A DNA stretch of 64,000 bases from Streptomyces cacaoi (GTDB lineage Bacteria; Actinomycetota; Actinomycetes; Streptomycetales; Streptomycetaceae). The translations under genes and the position numbers were made by a program. Where the stretch lies: contig NZ_BJMM01000033.1 of assembly GCF_006539165.1 (NCBI RefSeq), forward strand, positions 1-64,000, in the 5' to 3' direction. Below the pieces are notes generated by a model. It did no database searches, was not told the origin of the DNA, and saw only the letters and a list, made by a program, of their open reading frames with translations. This document shows positions 42,756 through 49,056 of the stretch, one piece after another (positions within the stretch are counted from its first letter, which is position 1; each line of letters starts with the position of its first letter).

Positions 42756-44483
42756 TCACTTCTCGTGGAGCCGCGCGGTGATCGCCGCACGCAGCTCCTT
42801 CTTGCTGACCTTGCCGATGCCGGTGACGGGGAACGCGTCGGTCAGCTCGATCCGGTCGGGAATCTTGTAGGCGGCGAGCCCGCGCTCGCGCAGGAACTTC
42901 TTCACCTGCACCGGGCGCGGTGGTTCCACCCCGGCGCGGAGCACGACGTAGGCGCACACGCGCTCGCCCAGGTACGCGTCCGGCATGGAGACGACGGCGG
43001 CGTCGTGCACCCCGGGCAGTGCGAGCAGATGGTTCTCGACCTCTTCGGCCGCGACCTTCTCGCCGCCCCGGTTGATCTGGTCCTTCGCCCGCCCCTGGAC
43101 GACGAGATGGCCGGTGGGGGTGCGCCGGACGATGTCGCCCGTGCGGTAGAAGCCGTCGGCGGTGAAGGCGGCGGCGTTGTGCTCGGGCGCGTTCCAGTAG
43201 CCGCGGATGGTGTACGGGCCGCGGGTGAGGAGCGCGCCGTCGGTGCCGTCGGGCACGTCGTTGTCGTCGGCGTCGACGACACGGACCTCGTCGTGCGGCG
43301 AGATGGGGCGGCCCTGGGTGGTGACGACGGTCTCCTCCGGATCGTCGAGCCGCGTGTAGTTGACGAGCCCCTCGGCCATGCCGAAGACCTGCTGGAGCCG
43401 GCAGCCGAGCGTGGGCCGCACCCGCTGGGCCGCCTCCTCGCTGAACTTGGCGCCGCCCACCAGCAGCACGTCCAGGCTGCCGAGGTCCTCGGTGCGGTGC
43501 GCGGCGGCGTCCAGCCAGACGAGGGCGAGCGGCGGTACGAGGCCGGTGAGCGTCACCCGCTCCCGCTCGATCAGCGGGAAGGCGACCTCGGGCGCGGGCT
43601 GCGGGGCGAGGACGACGCGGGCACCGGCGTACAGCGCGCCGAGCGTACCGGGCGAGCTGAGCGGGAAGTTGTGCGCGGCGGGCAGCGCGCACAGGTACAC
43701 GCTGTCCTCGTCGACGCCGCAGATCTCGTTGGACGCGCGGATCGAGTACAGATAGTCGTCGTGGGTGCGCGGGATGAGTTTCGGCACGCCGGTGGTGCCG
43801 CCGGACAGTTGGAGGAAGGCCGGCTCGTGCGCCTGCGGCGGGTCGGGCACCGGGACGGGCGCGGCGTGCGCGTCGGCGAGCCGCTCGTGGGAGCCCGGGT
43901 CGGCGTCGGCGACGAGGACGTGCCGCAGGGTGGGCACGTCGGCCCGTACCCGGTCGGCGAGCGTGCGGTGGTCGAAGCCGCCGTGTTCGCCCGCGATCAC
44001 ATAGGCGGCGGCCCCGGTGAAGGCGCAGAAGTAGCGGATCTCGGCGAAGCGGTGCGCCGGGAGCGCGAAGACGGGCAGCGCGCCGATCCGGAACAGCGCG
44101 AAGATCACCTCGAAGAACTCGGCGACGTTGGGGAGTTGGACGACGACCTTGTCGCCCTTGCCGATGCCCCGGGCCAGCAGTCCGGCGGCCAGGCTGTCGG
44201 CGCGGGCGTCGAGTTCGGCGTAGGTCCAGCGCGCGCCGGAGACGGGGTCGACGACGGCGACGCGCTCGCCGCAGCCGTCGGCACGCGCCCGCAGCACCTC
44301 GCCGAAGGTCTCGCCCCGCCAGTAGCCCGCCTCCCGGTAGACCCGGGCGAGTTCCTCGGGCCAGGTGGGGTGGGTGTCCACGTCCGCGTTCTCGGCCGGG
44401 GTCGAGGACGGAGCCGGGGCCGGAGACGAGGACGGGGCCGGGGACGGGGCCGGGGACGGGCTTCCGGGTGCGGTGACGCTCAC
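42756..44483 (-). CDS. entE: 2,3-dihydroxybenzoate-AMP ligase (EntE/DhbE)
   Basis: A stand-alone adenylation enzyme of 575 residues. It has the phosphate loop LSGGTTGVPK, HNFPLSSPG, FGMAEGLVNYT and the C-terminal catalytic lysine in GIGKVSKKEL, all typical of the DHB-activating branch. It loads DHB on the EntB carrier domain. The GTG at 44483 overlaps the entC stop and has GGAGG in front; the frame stays open further up only as a shadow. About 30 Pro/Ala/Ser-rich residues precede the conserved region. It is clearly related to the second aryl-AMP ligase at 10244-12010, which serves the polyketide cluster. Confidence 0.94.
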   Translation of the reverse strand: MSVTAPGSPSPAPSPAPSSSPAPAPSSTPAENADVDTHPTWPEELARVYREAGYWRGETFGEVLRARADGCGERVAVVDPVSGARWTYAELDARADSLAAGLLARGIGKGDKVVVQLPNVAEFFEVIFALFRIGALPVFALPAHRFAEIRYFCAFTGAAAYVIAGEHGGFDHRTLADRVRADVPTLRHVLVADADPGSHERLADAHAAPVPVPDPPQAHEPAFLQLSGGTTGVPKLIPRTHDDYLYSIRASNEICGVDEDSVYLCALPAAHNFPLSSPGTLGALYAGARVVLAPQPAPEVAFPLIERERVTLTGLVPPLALVWLDAAAHRTEDLGSLDVLLVGGAKFSEEAAQRVRPTLGCRLQQVFGMAEGLVNYTRLDDPEETVVTTQGRPISPHDEVRVVDADDNDVPDGTDGALLTRGPYTIRGYWNAPEHNAAAFTADGFYRTGDIVRRTPTGHLVVQGRAKDQINRGGEKVAAEEVENHLLALPGVHDAAVVSMPDAYLGERVCAYVVLRAGVEPPRPVQVKKFLRERGLAAYKIPDRIELTDAFPVTGIGKVSKKELRAAITARLHEK

Positions 44484-45802
44484 TGCTGTCCCTCCTCGCC
44501 GGTCAGCGCGCCGCGCTCGGCGCCCACCGCGTCGAGGAACGTTCGGAATTTCGCCGCGGTCTCGGCGGTCTCCGCCTCCGGCCGGGAGGCGGCCACGACG
44601 CCGGCGCCGGCGAACAGCCGCAGGGTGCTCTCCTCGGCCTCGGCGCAGCGCAGCGTCACCACCCACTCGCCGTCGCCGTGCTCGTCGGCCCAGCCGACCA
44701 TGCCGGTGAAGAACCCCCGCTCGAACGGCTCCAGTTCACCGATGGCGGCGCGTGCGTCGTCCGTCGGCGTCCCGCAGACGGCGGGTGTCGGGTGCAGCGC
44801 GAGCGCCAGGTCGAGGGAGGACGGGCCGGGGCCCGCGTCGTCGCGCAGGGTGCCGGTGACGGTCGTGGACAGGTGCCACATCGTGGCGGTCCGCACCAGT
44901 GTGGGGCGGGCCGGCACGGACAGCTCGGCGCAGGACGGCGCCAGCCGCGCCCGGACGGCGTCGACGACGACGGCGTGCTCGTGCAGGTCCTTCGCGGACT
45001 CCAGCAGCCGGGCGGCGGCACGCACGTCCTCGGCCACGTCGGCGCTGCGCGGCGCGGATCCGGCCAGCGGGTTGGCGACGACGTGCCGCCCCCGGCGGGA
45101 GACGAGCAGTTCGGGGCTGGCGCCCAGCAGGGTGCGCCCGGGGCCGGTGGGCAGGGCGAAGGTGTAGCCGCCCGGGTCGCGGCGGGCCAGCCGCTGGAGC
45201 ATGGCGGGCACATCGGGTTCCGCGCCGCGTGCGGAGCGCAGTTCGAGGGTGCGGGCGAGCACCACCTTGCGCAGTTCGCCGCGCTCCAGACGGGCGACCG
45301 CCTCGCCGACGGCCTTCTCGTAGGTCCCGGTGTCCGGCACGGGGCTGACCCGCCAGTCGGCCGCACCGGCGGGTTCCGGCCCGGGCAGGGCGATCAGCGG
45401 GTCCTGACGCAGCGGCGGTGCCCAGCGCACGGCCTCCGGCACCACCAGCGCAGCGGGCTCGTCGGCGCGGAAGGGCACGGCGCCGACGACGACGGGCCGG
45501 GCGACACCCGCGTCGCGGGCGGCGGCTATCGCTTCCGCCGCTCTCTCCCCCAACCCGCCGGTTCCGTGCGGGACCCGGTGGCGCGCGCCGTGTGCGAGCA
45601 GGGTGCGGGTCGGCGAGGCGAGGAAGCGGCTGTCGGCACCGGGCCGGTAGGAGTCCAGCAGCGCGGTGGCGACACCGACCGTGCCCTCGCCCGGGCCGCG
45701 GGCGGGCGGTACGGAGGACGCCCGAGGGGACGGTACGGAGGACGGTGAGGGGGTCGACGGGGCGGGCACGCGCGCACCGCTCGCGGCGGTCTCGGGTGAC
45801 AC
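44480..45802 (-). CDS. entC: Isochorismate synthase (EntC/DhbC)
   Basis: Converts chorismate to isochorismate, the entry to DHB. The 440-residue protein has the chorismate-binding core in its C-terminal two thirds: RKVVLARTLEL, GYTFALPTG, LLGASPELLVSRRG, NPLAGSAPRS, SAKDLHEHAVVVD, LHPTPAVCGTP, ERGFFTGMVGW and LFAGAGVV. I chose GTG 45802, with GGAG upstream; the frame is open to 46405, but that part is low-complexity. The first 40 or so residues are Pro/Ser-rich. It follows entA after a 323-bp spacer, unlike the overlaps elsewhere in the operon. Confidence 0.92.
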   Translation of the reverse strand: MSPETAASGARVPAPSTPSPSSVPSPRASSVPPARGPGEGTVGVATALLDSYRPGADSRFLASPTRTLLAHGARHRVPHGTGGLGERAAEAIAAARDAGVARPVVVGAVPFRADEPAALVVPEAVRWAPPLRQDPLIALPGPEPAGAADWRVSPVPDTGTYEKAVGEAVARLERGELRKVVLARTLELRSARGAEPDVPAMLQRLARRDPGGYTFALPTGPGRTLLGASPELLVSRRGRHVVANPLAGSAPRSADVAEDVRAAARLLESAKDLHEHAVVVDAVRARLAPSCAELSVPARPTLVRTATMWHLSTTVTGTLRDDAGPGPSSLDLALALHPTPAVCGTPTDDARAAIGELEPFERGFFTGMVGWADEHGDGEWVVTLRCAEAEESTLRLFAGAGVVAASRPEAETAETAAKFRTFLDAVGAERGALTGEEGQQ

Positions 45803-46125
45803 GGGAGGCTCCGTTCTCGGCACGGGGGTGCCGGTCGGGCGGGTCGGCGCGGGGACGCACCGACAGGACGGACGACAACGGACGGCGGACGGACGGGAGA
45901 CGAATGACGGACGGCGGACGGCGGACGACGAAGGGCAGGACGGACGGCGGGGCGGCGACGAGGGCGACGAGAACGACGAGAACGACGAGAGGAGCAGCGG
46001 GCCGGACGGCGGGCAGCGGCAGAAGACGGCGGACAGGCGCGGCGGGGCCGAACAGGGCGGCGGTCGGCGGCAGTTCGGCGGCGGGAGCCGGATCGCAGCG
46101 GCGGCGGGGACGGCCGCGGCGGTCG
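45803..46125. repeat. GGACGGC-rich low-complexity spacer between entA and entC
   Basis: No gene is supported in these 323 bp. Between about 45860 and 46040 the plus strand is dominated by degenerate copies of GGACGG/GACGGC and by a GACGAGAAC run near 45960-45990. Open frames on both strands here are repeat artefacts. The spacer interrupts an otherwise tightly coupled operon and might host an internal promoter or RNA structure, but I see no clear element. Confidence 0.6.
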
Positions 46126-46911
46126 TCACACGTGCAGGGTCGCGCCGCCGTCCACGTACAGGTCCTGCATGGTGATGTGCCGGGCGCGGTCGGAGAGAAG
46201 GAAGGCGACGGCCTCGGCGATGTCGCGGGGGTCGGCGATCCGGCCGAGCGGGATGCCCACCCGGTAGGACTCCGGGTCGCCGTCGAGCACGGACGCCGGG
46301 GGCTCGTCCCCGTCCCACAGCCCGCGCTGCATGGCGGTGTCGGTCGAGCCGGGCGAGACGATGTTGCAGCGCACACCGGAGCGGGCCAACTCCAGCCCCA
46401 GGCACCGGGTCACATGGGCGGCGGCGGCCTTGGAGGCGGCGTACGCGGCCATGGCGGTGCGCGGTACGCCGGCGGCGTTGGAGCCGACGGTCACGACGGC
46501 GCCGGCGCGGCGCCGCGCCATCCGGCGGGCCGCGGCCCGCGACATGTGGAAGACACCGCCGGCGTTGACCGCCATGGTCCGCTCCCAGTCCTCGTCGGCG
46601 GTCTCCAGCACGGTCGCCGGCCGGAGCACCCCCGCGACGTTGACCAGGTAGTGGATCGGGCCGAGGTCCTGCTCGACGTCGTCCACCAGCGTCCGGACGG
46701 CGTCCGCGTCGGCCACGTCGACGCGGTGGGCGGTCACCCGCCGCGAACCGAGGTCCGCCACAAGGGACTTGAGACCGGCCTCGTGCATGTCCACCGCCGC
46801 GACCCGCGCGCCCCGCGCAACGAGCAGCCGGGTGACGGCCTCGCCGACGCCCTGTCCGGCGCCGGTCACCACTGCGATGCGACCGGCGAACTGATCCTCC
46901 AGCACGCGCAC
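46126..46911 (-). CDS. entA: 2,3-dihydro-2,3-dihydroxybenzoate dehydrogenase (EntA/DhbA)
   Basis: A 261-residue short-chain dehydrogenase that oxidises dihydro-DHB to 2,3-dihydroxybenzoate. It has the NAD motif VVTGAGQGVGEAV, NVAGVLR, the catalytic serine and Tyr-Lys pair in YAASKAAAAH, and the C-terminal family segment LFVDGGATL-like LYVDGGATLHV. It is the first gene of the leftward ent operon. A consensus iron box lies 20 bp upstream of its GTG start. Confidence 0.93.
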   Translation of the reverse strand: MRVLEDQFAGRIAVVTGAGQGVGEAVTRLLVARGARVAAVDMHEAGLKSLVADLGSRRVTAHRVDVADADAVRTLVDDVEQDLGPIHYLVNVAGVLRPATVLETADEDWERTMAVNAGGVFHMSRAAARRMARRRAGAVVTVGSNAAGVPRTAMAAYAASKAAAAHVTRCLGLELARSGVRCNIVSPGSTDTAMQRGLWDGDEPPASVLDGDPESYRVGIPLGRIADPRDIAEAVAFLLSDRARHITMQDLYVDGGATLHV

Positions 46912-46930
46912 AACCCCCTAGGTCGGCTAT

Positions 46931-46949
46931 TTAGGTTAGCCTAACCTTA
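46931..46949. promoter_or_regulatory. Consensus iron box upstream of entA
   Basis: TTAGGTTAGCCTAACCTTA matches the 19-bp DmdR1/IdeR iron-box consensus at essentially every position. It lies 20 bp before the entA start, where it would overlap the promoter and shut off entA-C-E-B-F when iron is plentiful. Confidence 0.92.
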
Positions 46950-47084
46950 CACATCGGGGAACCGGCCGCCCCACCCCGCCGCCGACGACCCCGCGACCGC
47001 GAGCCGACGGGCAGCCGTCGACGCGGAGCCGACGGCGGGCAGCGGGCGGACGAGCAGCCGGGGACGAACGACCGGAGACGGCGA

Positions 47085-47144
47085 CCGCACGGCGAGGGGC
47101 CCGCACCCAGGGCGGTTCCTGGGTGCGGGCCCCTTGCCGTGCGG
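47085..47144 (-). terminator. 27-bp stem-loop after the O-methyltransferase gene
   Basis: Arms 47085-47111 and 47118-47144 pair over 27 bp with a single G-T pair and a 6-nt loop. It begins 12 bp after the methyltransferase stop (47156, minus strand) and separates that gene from the ent operon promoter. Confidence 0.8.
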
Positions 47145-47155
47145 CGGGCGCGGGT

Positions 47156-47821
47156 TCAGACCCGGCAGCTGATCTCCACGCCGTCCTCCACGGGGAAGGT
47201 GATGCTCTCGTAGCCGTTGCCGGGGTCGCGTACGTAGTCCAGGTAGGGCTGCATCCCGGGGAGGCCGAGGTCGTCACCGGCCACCAGGGCGCCGGGCGCC
47301 AACTGCGGCTCCAGCAGCTTCAGTACGGGCAGATACAGCTCCTTCCAGCCGTCCAGGAGCAGCAGCCCGACGGGCCCCTCCAGGTCGGCGAGGGTCTCCA
47401 GCGCGTCACCCTCCAGCAGGGTGACGACGTCGTCGAGCCCGGTCTCGGTGAAGGTGCGGCGCGCGGCCTGCGCCTTGGTGGCGCTCATCTCGGTGGTGAC
47501 CACCCGGCCGGTCCCGTTGTCCCGGACGGCCGCGGCCAGATGGAGCGTCGAGATGCCGTAGGAGGTGCCGAACTCGACGACGGTGGCCGGGCGGGCGGCC
47601 CGGACCATGCTGTAGAGCAGCCGCCCGGCGTCCGCGGAGACGGGCATGTAGATCCGGTCGGCGACGTCGGCGCGCTGTTGTGCGGTGAGCCGCGCCGGGT
47701 CGAACGCGTTGCCGCCGTTCTCCTCGTCGACCCGGCGGAAACTGATCTCGTCCTGCTCGGCCTGCGCGAACATCCGCTTCAGTGCGGAGGCGACGCGCGG
47801 CTCGTGGAGTGTGTTCGCCAT
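47156..47821 (-). CDS. Class I SAM-dependent O-methyltransferase
   Basis: A 221-residue methyltransferase of the catechol/caffeoyl-CoA O-methyltransferase type. It has the SAM motif VVEFGTSYGISTLHLA, the acidic LLEGDALE segment and LLLLDGWKELYLPVL. Divergent from a TetR gene across a 73-bp gap with a perfect palindrome, it is probably controlled by that repressor and induced by a small molecule. It could methylate catechols, which is notable next to a catecholate siderophore operon, but its own terminator and regulator argue for an independent role such as detoxification. Confidence 0.85.
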   Translation of the reverse strand: MANTLHEPRVASALKRMFAQAEQDEISFRRVDEENGGNAFDPARLTAQQRADVADRIYMPVSADAGRLLYSMVRAARPATVVEFGTSYGISTLHLAAAVRDNGTGRVVTTEMSATKAQAARRTFTETGLDDVVTLLEGDALETLADLEGPVGLLLLDGWKELYLPVLKLLEPQLAPGALVAGDDLGLPGMQPYLDYVRDPGNGYESITFPVEDGVEISCRV

Positions 47822-47834
47822 GGAGACCAGAGTA

Positions 47835-47850
47835 GACGCAACGTTGCGTC
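47835..47850. promoter_or_regulatory. TetR-type operator
   Basis: GACGCAACGTTGCGTC is a perfect 16-bp palindrome in the gap between the divergent methyltransferase (start 47821) and TetR (start 47895) genes. Size, symmetry and position fit a TetR-family operator controlling both. Confidence 0.75.
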
Positions 47851-47894
47851 CACGCTAGCCCTTCTATCCTGTCCGAAGGAGGCGAGAGAACGAG

Positions 47895-48530
47895 ATGACA
47901 CGAGGCAACGGCGAAAACGGCACCGGCACCGAGCCCCGGCAGCAGCACCACGGCAACCGGCACGGCCGCAGCGAGCGGGCCCGCCTCGCCGTGCTGTGGG
48001 CCGCCGACGACCTGTTGGCCGAGAAGGGCTTCGCCGGCGTCACCATCGAGGGCATCGCCAAGAGCGCGGGCGTCGCGAAGCAGACCATCTACCGCTGGTG
48101 GAGCTCGAAGACCGACATCCTCGTCGAGGCGTACCTCACCGACGCCGCCGAGGCCCTCGCCCCCGTCGACCACGGCGACCTGGAGCGGGATCTGCGCGCC
48201 CACCTGCGCCGGCTGGCCGAGTTCCTGACCGGCACCGACCCGGGCGCCGTCTTCCGCGCCCTCATCGGCCAGGCGCAGCACGACCCCGCCGTGGCCGGGC
48301 AGTTCCGCGAACGGTGCCTGCCCGAGCAGCGCCGGCGCGACCGGCTGCCCCTGGAGCGGGCGGTGCGGCGCGGCGAACTCCCCTCCGGCCTCGACCTGGC
48401 GGCGGAGGCCGACCGGCTGATCGGCCCCCTCTACTACCGCGTCCTGGTCACCGGCGAGTCCGTCGGCCCCGCGTTCACCGACGCGCTCGTCGACGCCTTC
48501 CTGGCCCGCTTCCCCGCACGCCCCCGCTGA
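47895..48530 (+). CDS. TetR/AcrR-family transcriptional regulator
   Basis: A 211-residue repressor. The helix-turn-helix is at about 35-70 (GFAGVTIEGIAKSAGVAKQTIYRWW in two parts), followed by an all-helical ligand domain of the TetR_C type. An AGGAGG-like site precedes the ATG. It is divergent from the O-methyltransferase and shares the palindromic operator with it. The ligand is unknown. Confidence 0.88.
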   Translation: MTRGNGENGTGTEPRQQHHGNRHGRSERARLAVLWAADDLLAEKGFAGVTIEGIAKSAGVAKQTIYRWWSSKTDILVEAYLTDAAEALAPVDHGDLERDLRAHLRRLAEFLTGTDPGAVFRALIGQAQHDPAVAGQFRERCLPEQRRRDRLPLERAVRRGELPSGLDLAAEADRLIGPLYYRVLVTGESVGPAFTDALVDAFLARFPARPR

Positions 48531-48542
48531 CCCGGCGGCGGT

Positions 48543-48855
48543 TCAGCGCGCCGCGGCGAGCCGGTCCTCGACCCACTGCCGGAAGGTGCGTGCCGGGCGC
48601 CCCACGAGGGCCTCGAACCCGGTGACGACCGGCTCGGGTTCGGCCTCCATGGCGCGGTGCGCCGCGACGATGCCGTCCGCGCACACCGGGGGCAGCCCGG
48701 CGGCCGGCAGCGCGGCCCGCTCCTCCTCGACGCTGATGCGCTCGGCCTCCAGCGGCCGGCCCAGCACCCGTCCGATCGTGCGCGCCACCTCGGCCCGGGT
48801 GAGCACTTCGGGCCCGGTCGTCTCCGGGGCCCGGCCGAGGAGTGCTCACTCCTGT
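48543..48855 (-). pseudogene. 3' remnant of an NmrA-like NAD(P)-binding oxidoreductase
   Basis: Only the C-terminal about 100 residues remain: GPEVLTRAEVARTIGRVLGRPLEAERI, read in two parts, then VGRPARTFRQWVEDRL. This is the tail of an NmrA/azoreductase-like SDR. Upstream in the same frame there is a stop codon near 48856, and the Rossmann part is absent; the sequence changes to a repeat-bearing intergenic region. The gene appears cut by a deletion or rearrangement. A short internal GTG start could still express an 87-residue peptide. Confidence 0.65.
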
Positions 48856-48907
48856 GGTGCCGGGGCGTGGGGTGCCCGCGGGTCCGGCCGCCCGGGTGGG
48901 CGACCAC

Positions 48908-48945
48908 ACGGCCCACTCTCGTGGTTACGGCCCACTCTCGTGGTT
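48908..48945. repeat. Two tandem 19-bp repeats upstream of the acylase gene
   Basis: ACGGCCCACTCTCGTGGTT occurs twice head to tail, at 48908-48926 and 48927-48945, about 110 bp before the acylase start. An ACCAC just upstream can pair with the GTGGT in each copy. It could be a pair of operator sites or a scar at the broken NmrA-like gene. Confidence 0.7.
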
Positions 48946-49056
48946 GAAGCCGACTCGACGTCAGCCGTGTGCCCACCCCCGCTCGCCCCCTGCCCCCGCG
49001 CACATACCGATCGGTAGGCTCAACGGGCCCTTCCGTCACCACAGTTGGGAGACACC

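Noticed and set aside
45840..46060. GGACGGC-rich stretch as a CRISPR-like array
   Set aside because: Units are short, degenerate and without unique spacers.
45803..46405. Longer EntC N-terminus in the 641-codon frame
   Set aside because: It runs through repeats and into entA, with no similarity to isochorismate synthases.
47156..47821. O-methyltransferase as the missing FkbG for the hydroxymalonyl set
   Set aside because: It is more than 43 kb away, has its own TetR operator and terminator, and looks like a catechol-type enzyme.
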